DNA of 64,000 nt from Halobacterium jilantaiense (GTDB taxonomy: Archaea; Halobacteriota; Halobacteria; Halobacteriales; Halobacteriaceae): assembly GCF_900110535.1 (NCBI RefSeq), contig NZ_FOJA01000001.1, positions 1,054,001-1,118,000 of the forward strand, read 5' to 3'. Each line of letters opens with the position of its first letter. Positions within the stretch are counted from its first letter, which is position 1. A model generated the notes under the pieces. The model searched no databases and was not told where the DNA came from. It worked only from the letters and a program-made list of their open reading frames with translations. The translations under genes were made by a program, and so were the position numbers. Positions 1-8,674 of this stretch are shown here, in pieces.

Positions 1-700
1 CGACAGCGAGGAAGCCGACGCCGGCCAGCAGTTGCGTGCGGCGGCCGCGGTCCCGGGAGACCGCAGTCGCACCGATTGCAGCGATGGGACCGCCGACGGT
101 GAGCGCGACGAGCATCCACGGCGCGGGTGCGACGGGGACGCCCGCGAGCAGGCCGTAGACGCCCGGGACAATCGTCGGGGCGTCTGCGAGCGACCCGAGG
201 GGACCGGGGAGACCGAACAGCGAGAGGTAGAACGCCGCGGTCGTCACCGCGAACTGCGCGGCGAACGGGAGCCGGTGGTCGTAGGCGACGACAGCGATGG
301 TGACCGCGGCCGGCACCGCGAGCGCGACCAGCAGCGCGAGCCACGTCAGCGGCTCGACGATGTCCACGAAAATCATCGACGCGCCGCCGCTGAACATGAG
401 CGCGACGACGACCAGCCCGACGGCGAGCGCGCCCGTGGTGAACGCGTCCGCATCTCGGCGGTAGACGAACGCACTGACCGCCAATGTCGGCGTGACGAGC
501 GTCAGGAAGAACGTGAGGTGCCAGCCGGGGTCGGCCGTCAGCGGCTGGATTGCGTCGTTCGCGACGTACACCAGGAGGATGGTGACGAAGACGATGCCGA
601 ACAGGGTCGCCGCCAGCAGAAGGTACCGGAACAGGCGGCCGACCGACCGGCTGACCTGCCCGAACCCCTCGGTGACGTCTGTGGTAGTGTCTGCTGCCAT
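1..700 (-). CDS. pstA: Phosphate ABC transporter permease PstA (3' end outside window)
   Basis: Inner-membrane permease half of the high-affinity phosphate importer; it pairs with PstC and would be driven by PstB. The frame opens at an ATG at 698-700, one base after the pstC stop, and runs off the left edge after about 233 codons. The visible part has several hydrophobic helices, beginning with one at about residues 25-47 (segment LLLAATLFGIVFVTILLVYV). The permease core with its ATPase-contact loop is not in the window, so the PstA call rests on position after pstS and pstC plus the membrane profile. Haloarchaeal PstA proteins often carry such an N-terminal membrane extension. Confidence 0.8.
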   Translation of the reverse strand, partial: MAADTTTDVTEGFGQVSRSVGRLFRYLLLAATLFGIVFVTILLVYVANDAIQPLTADPGWHLTFFLTLVTPTLAVSAFVYRRDADAFTTGALAVGLVVVALMFSGGASMIFVDIVEPLTWLALLVALAVPAAVTIAVVAYDHRLPFAAQFAVTTAAFYLSLFGLPGPLGSLADAPTIVPGVYGLLAGVPVAPAPWMLVALTVGGPIAAIGATAVSRDRGRRTQLLAGVGFLAV

Positions 701-701
701 C

Positions 702-1661
702 TCAGTACTCCTCCCTGTACCGCTGTGCGACGATGTCGCTGATGACGTTCATGACGAGTGTGATGACGAAGAGGGTGATGCCGATGGCGAACACGCTCCG
801 GTAGGAGATTCCGCCGCCGGTCACGTCCCCGCCGACGAGTTTCACCATCGCGGCGGTCATCGGGAGCGCGCGCTCCGTGTACGCCGCGGGGTTGACGACG
901 TTCAAGAACTGGGCCGTCGACCCGGCGGCGATGGTGACCGCCATCGTCTCCCCGATGGCTCGCGAGAGCGCGAGGATGAACGACGAGAAGATACCGGACA
1001 GCGACGCGGGGACCACGATACCGGTCGACACCTCGAACTTCGTCGCGCCCATGCCGTAGCCGGCCTGCCGGAGCGCCTCCGGGACGGCCGACATCGCGTC
1101 CTCGCTGATGGACGCCACCATCGGGATGATCATGATGCCGACGACGATGCACGCCGACAGGATGTTGAACGTCCCGAGCCCCGGCACGAACGGCTGGAGC
1201 GCGGGCGTGATGTAGATGATGGCGAAGAAGCCGTAGACGACCGTCGGGATGCCCGCGAGAATCTCGAGGCCGGGCTTGAGAATCGACCGGAGCCGCGGGC
1301 TGGCGTACTCGCTGAGGTAGATGGCGGTGCCGACGCCCAGCGGCAGCGCGATGAGCGACGACCCGATCATGATCATCAGCGTCGCGGACACCAGCGACAG
1401 CACGCCGAAGTTGCCCTCGGTCGGCTCCCAGACCGTGCCCGTGAGGAACTCGACGACTGACGCCGTCTCGCCGGTGACGCCGACGAGCGGGGCGGAGAAC
1501 GAGAAGAACTTCGCCGCCTCGGTCGTGAGCAAGACGATGAGTCCGATGGTCGTGGCGATCGAGAGCGCGGCGCAGACGAAGAAGAACGTCCGGGAGAGCA
1601 ACTCGGGGGGCGCGTTCTGTGTTCGTCGCGTGAGCGCCTCCTCGAGACTGTCTCCGCTCAT
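702..1661 (-). CDS. pstC: Phosphate ABC transporter permease PstC
   Basis: A 319-residue permease with about six membrane segments. The typical BPD-transporter block is visible, with segment RAIGETMAVTIAAG near residue 237 lying in the loop that contacts the ATPase. Together with PstA it forms the phosphate channel. Its stop is one base from the pstA start, so the two are almost certainly cotranscribed. pstS lies 53 bases upstream. The length is normal for the family. No signal peptide is expected; the N-terminus is cytosolic and the first helix starts near residue 25. Confidence 0.93.
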   Translation of the reverse strand: MSGDSLEEALTRRTQNAPPELLSRTFFFVCAALSIATTIGLIVLLTTEAAKFFSFSAPLVGVTGETASVVEFLTGTVWEPTEGNFGVLSLVSATLMIMIGSSLIALPLGVGTAIYLSEYASPRLRSILKPGLEILAGIPTVVYGFFAIIYITPALQPFVPGLGTFNILSACIVVGIMIIPMVASISEDAMSAVPEALRQAGYGMGATKFEVSTGIVVPASLSGIFSSFILALSRAIGETMAVTIAAGSTAQFLNVVNPAAYTERALPMTAAMVKLVGGDVTGGGISYRSVFAIGITLFVITLVMNVISDIVAQRYREEY

Positions 1662-1714
1662 TGGTTTGAGTCGGTCATAGTATCCCTATAAGCGCTTCGT
1701 TGGGCGTCTCGCGG

Positions 1715-2737
1715 CTAGTTACTGGCGTCCTCGATTGCGGCTTCGAGGGTGTCGAGTTGCTCCTGCTGGTCGTCCTCGTCGAGCGGGACGTAGCCGACGT
1801 TCTCGGCGACCAGTTTCTCGCTGGTGGCGTTCTCCAGCCAGAACCGCGCGAACTCCGCGACGTGCTCCTCGGTGAGCGAGGACTTCGCGGGGTACGTGAA
1901 CAGCGGCCGGGAGAGGGGCGTGTACTCGCCGCTCCGGGCCGTTTCGAGGCTCGGTTCGACCGGCTCGCCGTCGCCGTCGTCGATGGCGAGTGCCTTCACG
2001 CGGTCCTGGTTCGTCGAGTAGTAGGCGTACCCGAGGTAGCCCATCGCGTTCTCGGACCCCTCGACGCCCTGGATGATGGTGCGGTCCTGCTCGGTGCCGG
2101 AGTACTGGCCGCCGCTGATGTGCGAGAGTTCCTCGTCGCCGCTGTGCAGGATGGCCTCGATGAAGTAGTCGTAGGTGCCGGAGGCGTCCGACGGGCCGTA
2201 CAGTTCGAGTTCCTCGTCCGGCCAGTCGGAGTTGACGTCCGACCACATCTCGGCGTCGCTCTCCTCCGACCAGATGGTCCGGAGTTCCTCGGTGGTGATA
2301 GAGTCGATGCCGAGGTCGTTGTTGACGATGACCGTCAGCGCGTCCGTCGCGACGGTCAGTTCGACCGGCTCGACATCGTTGTCGGCGCACTGCTGTTCCT
2401 CCTGCTCCCGGATGGGACGGGAGGCGTTGTTGAAGTCCGTGTTCCCGGGGCAGAAGTGGTTCGCGAAGCCGCCGCCGCTGCCCGTCGACTGCATGTTGAA
2501 CTCGACGCCGTTGTGTGCCTCGCCGATCTCGCCGTTCCGGAACGCTTCGGACATCGCGGTCGCGAGCGGGAACACCGTCGAACTCCCCGCAATGTCGATT
2601 TCCCCCGAGAGGCCGTCGCCGGACTCGTCGTCGCTCGTGCTCTGACAGCCAGCGAGTGCCGCCGCGCCGACGGCTCCGACGCCCGCGAGTACCTGACGAC
2701 GCGTCCGAGAATTACGTCCGGCTTCGTGTTCTGGCAT
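1715..2737 (-). CDS. pstS: Phosphate-binding lipoprotein PstS
   Basis: Extracellular phosphate-binding protein of the Pst importer, 340 residues. The N-terminus has a twin-arginine motif (RTRRQVL, residues 11-17) and a lipobox LAGC ending at Cys31, so it should be exported folded by Tat and lipid-anchored. GSSTVFPLAT (51-60) and STGSGGG (84-90) are the usual phosphate-contact segments of PstS. It is the first gene of pstS-pstC-pstA and is divergent from the PhoU-like regulator. The start at 2737 is supported by a TATA-like box 24-31 bases upstream, which fits a leaderless transcript. Confidence 0.94.
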   Translation of the reverse strand: MPEHEAGRNSRTRRQVLAGVGAVGAAALAGCQSTSDDESGDGLSGEIDIAGSSTVFPLATAMSEAFRNGEIGEAHNGVEFNMQSTGSGGGFANHFCPGNTDFNNASRPIREQEEQQCADNDVEPVELTVATDALTVIVNNDLGIDSITTEELRTIWSEESDAEMWSDVNSDWPDEELELYGPSDASGTYDYFIEAILHSGDEELSHISGGQYSGTEQDRTIIQGVEGSENAMGYLGYAYYSTNQDRVKALAIDDGDGEPVEPSLETARSGEYTPLSRPLFTYPAKSSLTEEHVAEFARFWLENATSEKLVAENVGYVPLDEDDQQEQLDTLEAAIEDASN

Positions 2738-2760
2738 CGCCCTATCTTCGGCAGCATTCG

Positions 2761-2768
2761 AATAAATA
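2761..2768 (-). promoter_or_regulatory. TATA-like box for pstS
   Basis: On the minus strand this reads TATTTATT, 24-31 bases before the pstS ATG. That is the spacing expected for a leaderless haloarchaeal promoter. A second AT-rich palindrome, CTATATAG, lies at 2783-2790. Confidence 0.6.
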
Positions 2769-2874
2769 CCCTGCTATTATCACTATATAGTCCTACCTGT
2801 GTAGACCTTCACACTGTGATTTCGACCCGGACATCCGCCCTCCTGAAGTCCAGAATACTGGTTTTCGAGCGGTT

Positions 2875-2892
2875 CTACGTTCGATAACGTAG
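2875..2892. promoter_or_regulatory. Perfect inverted repeat in the pst/phoU divergent region, candidate operator
   Basis: CTACGTT and AACGTAG form a perfect 7-base inverted repeat around a 4-base spacer. It sits between the pstS promoter and the TATA-like box of the PhoU-like gene (2935-2940). A dimeric regulator site is the natural reading. The SpoVT/AbrB-PhoU protein encoded next door is one candidate binder. Binding is inferred from position and symmetry only. Confidence 0.45.
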
Positions 2893-2934
2893 TAGTACTT
2901 CGACAGCCCCGTTCGGCTATGTATCTTGGTAGGG

Positions 2935-2940
2935 ATTTAT
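2935..2940 (+). promoter_or_regulatory. TATA-like box for the PhoU-like gene
   Basis: ATTTAT lies 26-31 bases upstream of the ATG at 2966. This supports that start over an in-frame ATG at 2939, which would lie on top of the promoter. Confidence 0.5.
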
Positions 2941-2965
2941 GGTGTGGTGTTCGATAGGGGCAGAT

Positions 2966-3970
2966 ATGGAACGACGCAAGGTCCAGGTGACGGGCGGCTC
3001 CACGTTCACGGTCTCCATCCCGAAAGACTGGGCGCGCGACCACGACGTCGAAGCCGGCGACGAAGTGGGCTTCCACCCGGACAGCGGCTCGCTGCTGCTG
3101 ACGCCCGTCGACGGCACCGACACCGACGAGGGCACCCTCGACATCACGGACTCGTCCGGCGACGAACTCATGCGCGCGGTCATGACGATGTACGTCAGCG
3201 GCTTCGACGTGCTCGCGCTCGAAGCCGACCAGATCGACCCGGACCAGCGTCGCGTCATTCGGGACGCCACCCAGGGCCTCGTCGGCCTCGAAGTCCTCGA
3301 GGAGACCAACGAGCGCGTCGTCATCCAGGACCTCCTGGACTCCTCGGAGCTCTCCATCCACAACGCCGTCCGCCGCATGCACCTCATCTCCGTCTCGATG
3401 CTCGGGGACGCCGTCGACGCACTCACCGCCCGCGACCTCGACACCGCCAGCGACGTGACGAGCCGCGACGACGACGTCGACCGGCTCTGGTACGTCGTCT
3501 CCCGCATCTTCCGCGGCGCGCTCCGGTCCCCGACTGTCGCCCAGGAGATCGGGGTCTCCCGGGAGGTCGCGTTCGACTACCACTCCAGCGCCCGTCAGCT
3601 CGAACGCGTCGCCGACCACGCCGCCAAAATCGCCGGCACCGTCGAGAACCTCGAGGAAGACGTCCCCGAGGACGTCGCCGATGCGCTCCGCGCGCTCCAG
3701 GAGGACGCCGCCGCCATCATCGAGACCGCGATGGACGCCCTGTTCGCGGACGACCCGGACGAAGCCACCAGACTCGCGAATCAGGCTCGCGCCCACGTCC
3801 GTGACATCGACGACCAGACCCGGAGACTCGACGACCTCCTCCACGGCCTCGACGCTCACCACGCCCAGCACCTCGGGCTCGTCGTCGACTCGCTGTCCCG
3901 GAGCGCGGACTACGGCGGCAACATCGCCGAGACCGCGCTCCAGAAGGCAGCGCCTACCCCCGGGCCGTAG
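2966..3970 (+). CDS. SpoVT/AbrB-PhoU fusion, phosphate uptake regulator
   Basis: 334 residues. The N-terminal 45 residues (beginning MERRKVQVTGGSTFTVSIPK) form a swapped-hairpin AbrB/SpoVT DNA-binding domain. The remainder, from about residue 110, is all-helical and resembles two PhoU repeats. PhoU proteins couple phosphate status to Pst activity; the DNA-binding domain suggests this one acts directly at a promoter. It is divergent from pstSCA with an inverted repeat between them. The start at 2966 is preferred over the upstream ATG at 2939 because it aligns with the family N-terminus and has a promoter at the right distance. Confidence 0.88.
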   Translation: MERRKVQVTGGSTFTVSIPKDWARDHDVEAGDEVGFHPDSGSLLLTPVDGTDTDEGTLDITDSSGDELMRAVMTMYVSGFDVLALEADQIDPDQRRVIRDATQGLVGLEVLEETNERVVIQDLLDSSELSIHNAVRRMHLISVSMLGDAVDALTARDLDTASDVTSRDDDVDRLWYVVSRIFRGALRSPTVAQEIGVSREVAFDYHSSARQLERVADHAAKIAGTVENLEEDVPEDVADALRALQEDAAAIIETAMDALFADDPDEATRLANQARAHVRDIDDQTRRLDDLLHGLDAHHAQHLGLVVDSLSRSADYGGNIAETALQKAAPTPGP

Positions 3971-4039
3971 GGCGTTAGACACGCCCGAATTCGGACGAAT
4001 ATCCACAGGCCTATAGGCACGCGGAGTGACCGCGGAGCC

Positions 4040-5011
4040 ATGGGCGAGGACTTCCCCGACTACCTCGACGTCGACTACACCGACGGTGACGGCGAATCTC
4101 CCGCCGACTACCCGACGCTCGAAGACAAGATCGAGAAGGCCATTCAGGTCACCCGGAAGGGCCTCGAAGAGTACGACAACCCCGCCATCATGTGGACGGG
4201 CGGCAAGGACTCCACGCTCACGCTGTACTTCGTGAAGGAGGTCGCCGACAAGTTCGACCTCGACGTGCCGGAGACCATCTTCATCGACCACTTCCAGCAC
4301 TTCGACGAACTCCACGACTTCGTCGACCGCTGGGCCGACGAGTGGGACCTCGACGTCGTCTACGCCCGCAACGAGGACGTCGGTGACTACGTCGACGCCA
4401 ACGACCTCGAACCCGGCGACGACATCCCCATCAGCGAGCTGAACGAGCAGAACCAGCACCACGTGAAGAACCTTCTCGAGTACGAGGAGGACTCCTTCCC
4501 GTTCCTGCTGGACACCTACGTCGGCAACCACCTCCTGAAGACCGTCGCGCTCAACAACGCCCTCGAGGAGCACGACGTCGACGGCATCCTCTCGGGCATC
4601 CGCTGGGACGAGCAGGACGCCCGCGCCGACGAGACGTTCTTCAGTCCGCGCCACGACCCCGACGTCTACCCGCCGCACGACCGCATCCAGCCGATTCTCC
4701 AGTTCGACGAGGCCGCCGTCTGGGACGCCTTCTGGTACTACGTCGTCCCCGAGACGGTCGAGGAGTTCCCGGACGACGGCTACGTCCCCCAGGACTTCGA
4801 CGACCTCCCGAACGGCCTCACCCACGACGACATTCCGGTCTCCCCCAAGTACTTCAAGGGCTTCCGCTCGCTGGGGAGTGAGGTTTCGACGGACAAAGCC
4901 GCCGAAGAGCCCGCGTGGCTCCAGGACCTAGAGAACACGACCGAGCGCGCCGGCCGCGCCCAGGACAAAGAAGACCTGATGGAGCGCCTGCGCGACCTCG
5001 GCTACATGTAA
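4040..5011 (+). CDS. PAPS reductase/CysD-like PP-loop protein
   Basis: 323 residues in the phosphoadenosine phosphosulfate reductase/sulfate adenylyltransferase (CysD) superfamily. The PP-loop reads TGGKDS at residues 53-58, the ATP-pyrophosphatase signature. A later stretch, GIRWDEQDAR followed by a segment around DRIQPILQF, matches the CysD/CysH layout. I see no cysteine motif of a true PAPS reductase at the C-terminus, so the substrate is uncertain; it may activate or transfer sulfur. It stands alone, with no cysN or other sulfate genes beside it. Confidence 0.75.
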   Translation: MGEDFPDYLDVDYTDGDGESPADYPTLEDKIEKAIQVTRKGLEEYDNPAIMWTGGKDSTLTLYFVKEVADKFDLDVPETIFIDHFQHFDELHDFVDRWADEWDLDVVYARNEDVGDYVDANDLEPGDDIPISELNEQNQHHVKNLLEYEEDSFPFLLDTYVGNHLLKTVALNNALEEHDVDGILSGIRWDEQDARADETFFSPRHDPDVYPPHDRIQPILQFDEAAVWDAFWYYVVPETVEEFPDDGYVPQDFDDLPNGLTHDDIPVSPKYFKGFRSLGSEVSTDKAAEEPAWLQDLENTTERAGRAQDKEDLMERLRDLGYM

Positions 5012-5351
5012 GTCAGGCCGCTGTACTCCGTGGGGGGTCCGCCCTCGCGGTTCGCGCTCCCTTCGAGAACAGCGTGGCGGGCGGGCCGCCACGTTCCCGA
5101 TTGCCGGCTCTGCCGGCAGCCCACTCCTCGCGAAAAACGACGCTGAACTGTCCCGCTCACTCACTGCGTTCGGTGACCATGACGCTGCTACGCTCGGGAT
5201 GCTGCTCTGCAGCCGTGCGGCTGTCGAGGCTCTCCAGCCGGACATTCAAGTACGAGAACGGGACCAGCCGCGGCTGTGCAGTAGTCGATAGCGGGGTGGT
5301 CGCAGCGGTGAGGCGGCGAGCCGCCCCCGGAGAAGCAGCCGTCGGACAGCC
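5012..5351. other. 340-base intergenic stretch with no supported gene
   Basis: Between the PP-loop gene and the 3' end of trmI. Frames here give only low-complexity translations rich in Arg, Ser and Pro with no family resemblance. The text has the repetitive style (for example TCACTGCGTTCGGTGACC) often found in haloarchaeal spacers. No promoter or RNA gene was recognised. Confidence 0.5.
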
Positions 5352-6068
5352 CTACTCGTTGCGCGCTACTGTGAGGTAGCCCGTGTGGCCGACGCCCGCC
5401 GTGGAGGGCCGCGACCCCCGGTCGTCGAAGTCCATCTCGCGCTGGATGGTCTCCGTGGTTTCGACGCCCGACAGCCCCGCCTCACGGGCCGCGTCGGCAG
5501 TCTCCTTCGCCGACTCGACGAACGGCGAGTAGACCGCGACGTAGCCGCCCGAGACCAGCAGGTCGTCGGCGTCCGCGACGACTTCGGGGGCGTTCTGCGT
5601 GTCCAGCGTGAGCACGTCGAATCCCGAGAGGTCGTCGACGTGCTCCGTGAGGTCGCCAGTCCGCACGTCGACGGTGTCCGCGACGCCCGCGAGTTCCATG
5701 TTCTCCCGAGCGACCTCGGCGAAGTCGGCGTCGCGCTCGTAGGTCACCACGTCTGCGCCCAGCCGCCCGAGATAGGCCGCGAGCACGCCGGTGCCCGTCC
5801 CGGCGTCGAGCACGCGGTCTGCCCGGGACGCCCCCGTGAAGCCGACGACCAGTCCCACGTCTTTGGGCATCATCGGCGCGCCCGTCCGTTCGAGGTGGTT
5901 GAACAGGTCCGGGCCGCGCAGCTCCCGGACCGTGAACGGCTCCCCGAGATGCGTCTCGACGACTTCGCCGGGCTCGGGGTCCTCGGGTGCCTCCACGACC
6001 CCGAGGTCCGTGTGCAGTTCCTCACCGGGGGCGACGAGGAACTCGCGGTCGCCCCGCACCAGCAGCAT
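5352..6068 (-). CDS. tRNA (adenine-N1)-methyltransferase TrmI-like
   Basis: 238-residue class I SAM-dependent methyltransferase. Motif I, VLDAGTGTG, is at residues 86-94, and the acidic end of strand 2 (YERD) follows at the usual distance. The N-terminal beta domain and the segment GPDLFNHLERTGAPMMPKD match archaeal TrmI, which makes m1A at positions 57/58 of tRNA. The ATG at 6068 overlaps the stop of the NAC gene (TGATG), implying translational coupling. A GTG one codon earlier is a less likely start. Confidence 0.85.
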   Translation of the reverse strand: MLLVRGDREFLVAPGEELHTDLGVVEAPEDPEPGEVVETHLGEPFTVRELRGPDLFNHLERTGAPMMPKDVGLVVGFTGASRADRVLDAGTGTGVLAAYLGRLGADVVTYERDADFAEVARENMELAGVADTVDVRTGDLTEHVDDLSGFDVLTLDTQNAPEVVADADDLLVSGGYVAVYSPFVESAKETADAAREAGLSGVETTETIQREMDFDDRGSRPSTAGVGHTGYLTVARNE

Positions 6069-6460
6069 CACTCGAGGTGCTCGATGGCCGCCGCCAGGTC
6101 ACCGTCCGCGGCCTCCAGGGCCTCGCGGGCATCGTCCTCGGAGACGCCGGCCCGCTGCACGACGATGTCGATGTCGCCCTGCGGGATGCCGTCGTCGCCC
6201 TCGTCGGCGGACTCGGCGTCGCCCTCACCGCTCTCGACTGCGCCCGCCGCTGCCTCCCGCTCGCTCGGGTCGCCGAGAACCTGGTAGGTCTCCTGGCCGC
6301 GGGCGTCCATCTTCGTGACGTCCGGGTCCGAGAAGACGAGCTCGCTGCCGTCCTCCAGCGAGATGACGACCTCGGTGGCGTCGAGCTCGTCGACGTCGAT
6401 GCCCATCTGTTCCATCATTTGCTGCATCTTCCGGGGGTTCATGCCGCCGCCTCCAAACAT
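6068..6460 (-). CDS. nac: Nascent polypeptide-associated complex protein (archaeal NAC)
   Basis: 130 residues. It begins MFGGGGMNPRKMQQMMEQMG, the standard archaeal NAC N-terminus, followed by the NAC beta domain (about 20-65), an acidic linker and a C-terminal UBA domain (about 90-130, EDDAREALEAADGDLAAAIEHL). It works as a homodimer at the ribosome exit site. The start at 6460 is chosen over longer in-frame extensions, which read as basic non-family sequence. It is followed directly by trmI, whose start overlaps its stop. Confidence 0.93.
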   Translation of the reverse strand: MFGGGGMNPRKMQQMMEQMGIDVDELDATEVVISLEDGSELVFSDPDVTKMDARGQETYQVLGDPSEREAAAGAVESGEGDAESADEGDDGIPQGDIDIVVQRAGVSEDDAREALEAADGDLAAAIEHLE

Positions 6461-6588
6461 GGGTAGAGGCTCGCGGCGCGGGAAGAAAAACCCCACGCAG
6501 TTGCCGCGCCGGCCGGCAGCCCGGTGTCCGCCGCTCGCCACGGCAATCGGGCCGTGTGGCTTTGGTGGTGCAGTCCGAACGCCCCGGT

Positions 6589-7929
6589 ATGGAGGACGCA
6601 CCGCCCGGTCCGCGCGGGGAGCCGCTGTTCGGGAGTAGCCGACAGTACGCCGACGACCCGCTGTCGTTCCTCGAAGCCGTCGAACACGCGTACGACGGTG
6701 TCGCCGCCTTCGACATGGGGCCGATGGAGACGTACGTGGTGACCGACCCGTCGCTCGTCGAGCGCGTACTCGTCAGCGACGCGGACCGGTTCCGGAAGCC
6801 GGACTTTCAGGCCGACGCCATCGGCGACCTGCTCGGCGACGGCTTGCTGTTGAGCGAGGGCGAGACGTGGGAGCGCCAGCGGCGGCTCGCCAACCCCGCG
6901 TTCTCGATGGCGCGGGTCGCCGGCTTCGACGGATCCATCGTCGACCACGCGACCGAGCGCGTCGACGGCTGGCCGGTCGGCGAATCCATCGACGTCGAAG
7001 CCGAGATGACCCACGTCACCCTCGACGTGATTCTGGACGTCATGCTCGGCGTGTCGCTGCCCGACGAGCGCGTCGACGACATCGGGGCGGCGCTGGAGCC
7101 GGTCGGCGCGCGGTTCGAGCCGGACCCCGTTCGGTTCGCGGCCCCCGAGTGGCTCCCGCTGCCCGACGACCGGGAGTACGCCGCTGCCGTCGATGCGCTC
7201 AACGCAGTCGTCGAGGACATCGTCGCCGCACGCGAGGGCACAGCCGGCGGAGACGAAGACGGCCGAATGGACCTGCTGTCGGTCCTGTTGCGCGCCCGCG
7301 ACCGGGGCGAGCAGCCCCGCGAGCGGCTCAGAGACGAGGTGACGACGACGCTGCTCGCCGGCCACGACACCACGGCGTTGACGCTGACGTACACGTGGTT
7401 CCTGCTGTCGGAGCACCCCGACGCGGAGCGCCGGCTCCACGAGGAACTGGACGGCACGCTGGCCGACGGCGAAGCACCGACCATCGACGACGTCCGAGAC
7501 CTCGACTACCTCGACTGGGTGATTCACGAGGCGATGCGGCTGTATCCGCCGGTGTACAACATCTTCCGGACGCCGACCGAGCCGGTCGAGCTGGCCGGCT
7601 ATCGAGTGCCACCGGAAGCACCGATTATGCTGCCGCAGTGGGCGGTCCACCGGTCGCCCGAACACTGGACGGACCCCGAGACGTTCGACCCGGAGCGGTG
7701 GCGGTCCGAGCGGCGCGCCGACCGGCCGCGGTTCGCGTACTTCCCGTTCGGCGGCGGCCCCCGGCACTGCATCGGGAAGCACCTGGCGCTCCTCGAAGCG
7801 AAGCTCATCGTCGCCGCGGTCGCCAGCGACTACCGGCTCCGGTTCGAGGGGGAGCCGCCGCTGTCGTTCGTCCCGTCGTTGACGCTGCACCCCGAGGAGG
7901 AGATGGCGATGCGGGTCGAGCCGCGCTAG
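6589..7929 (+). CDS. Cytochrome P450
   Basis: 446 residues, a complete soluble-type P450. The oxygen-activation motif AGHDTT is at 257-262, the ExxR pair is Glu314 and Arg317, and the heme loop FPFGGGPRHCIG carries the iron ligand Cys394. The substrate cannot be inferred. No ferredoxin or reductase gene is adjacent, so electrons must come from elsewhere in the cell. The ATG at 6589 starts the family-like MEDAPPGPRG; an earlier in-frame ATG at 6556 adds only 11 unlikely residues. The stop overlaps that of the convergent PUA gene within a CTAG. Confidence 0.95.
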   Translation: MEDAPPGPRGEPLFGSSRQYADDPLSFLEAVEHAYDGVAAFDMGPMETYVVTDPSLVERVLVSDADRFRKPDFQADAIGDLLGDGLLLSEGETWERQRRLANPAFSMARVAGFDGSIVDHATERVDGWPVGESIDVEAEMTHVTLDVILDVMLGVSLPDERVDDIGAALEPVGARFEPDPVRFAAPEWLPLPDDREYAAAVDALNAVVEDIVAAREGTAGGDEDGRMDLLSVLLRARDRGEQPRERLRDEVTTTLLAGHDTTALTLTYTWFLLSEHPDAERRLHEELDGTLADGEAPTIDDVRDLDYLDWVIHEAMRLYPPVYNIFRTPTEPVELAGYRVPPEAPIMLPQWAVHRSPEHWTDPETFDPERWRSERRADRPRFAYFPFGGGPRHCIGKHLALLEAKLIVAAVASDYRLRFEGEPPLSFVPSLTLHPEEEMAMRVEPR

Positions 7930-8402
7930 TCGTCCGCCTCGACGCCGGCACGCACCTTCACTGCCATCCCAGCCTCGAAGTCAAGCATCGACTGGGCGTC
8001 GAGTTCGGCGCGGCCGACGGCGAGCAGGTCGCCGTTCTCGTGGACGACCGCGAGCTCGTCGCCCTGCCGGGCGTCGCCGTCGACGGCCTGCACGAACTTC
8101 GCGAAGACGTTCTTGCCGTCGCGGACGAAGGGCTCGCTCTCGTCGCCGACGACCACGCGCGCCGCCGGGTAGTCGAGCGCGTCGGCGAGCCGCCGGCCGC
8201 CGGCCGGGCCGAGCGTCAGCCGTCCGTCCATGCCGACGGAGACCAGCCGCTGGCCGTCGGCGCGTGCGACCTGCTGGGGGCGGCCGGTCGTCGACCGTCG
8301 CACCCGGAAGTCCTCGTCGTCGGGGAACAGCGCCCGGCCAGCGCCCGCGCCGTACTGGTAGGCGGCGACTGTTCGGAGCGCCGGGATGCCCGCGTCCTGC
8401 AT
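7926..8402 (-). CDS. PUA-domain RNA-binding protein
   Basis: 158 residues. The C-terminal half (about 85-158) looks like a PUA domain: PFVRDGKNVFAKFV then GDELAVVHENGDLLAVGRAEL, as in the tail of archaeal tRNA-guanine transglycosylase. The N-terminal half resembles the linker domain of the same family. It lacks a catalytic domain and is probably an RNA-modification accessory or stand-alone RNA-binding protein. Its stop shares a CTAG with that of the P450 gene. Confidence 0.75.
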   Translation of the reverse strand: MQDAGIPALRTVAAYQYGAGAGRALFPDDEDFRVRRSTTGRPQQVARADGQRLVSVGMDGRLTLGPAGGRRLADALDYPAARVVVGDESEPFVRDGKNVFAKFVQAVDGDARQGDELAVVHENGDLLAVGRAELDAQSMLDFEAGMAVKVRAGVEADD

Positions 8403-8485
8403 GCACCGGAGTCGGCGGCCCGCGCGTAAAGCCGCTTCGAGAGCGAGTGGATGCGTTTATGTGGTGTGGGTCGCAACGGCGGGGT

Positions 8486-8674
8486 ATGAACGACACCGTC
8501 AAGATCGGCGTCGCCGGCGTGTTGCTGCTGGCGAGCGCCGCGCTGCTGCTGTGGTCGAGTCTCACGCCGACGGCGACGACGACACTCCTGGTCGCCGCCG
8601 GTCTCGCCACGTCCGGGCTCGCCGCCGGCTCGCTCCTGATGGGGAGTACTGGCTCCGACGGCCGGATGGTCTAG
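8486..8674 (+). CDS. Small two-helix membrane protein
   Basis: 62 residues with two hydrophobic spans, about 6-24 and 31-52 (GVLLLASAALLLW and LLVAAGLATSGLAAGSLL). The ATG at 8486 is the natural start; the upstream in-frame sequence is basic and not protein-like. The stop overlaps that of the convergent NYN gene. Function unknown. Codon use matches the surrounding genes. Confidence 0.6.
   Translation: MNDTVKIGVAGVLLLASAALLLWSSLTPTATTTLLVAAGLATSGLAAGSLLMGSTGSDGRMV

Noticed and set aside
2783-4825. A 680-residue minus-strand frame over the PhoU-like and PP-loop genes
   Set aside because: Antisense to two well-supported genes and of low-complexity composition.
5012-5351. Small ORFs in the spacer after the PP-loop gene
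   Set aside because: Translations are Ser/Arg/Pro-rich without motifs, and the DNA has repetitive spacer character.
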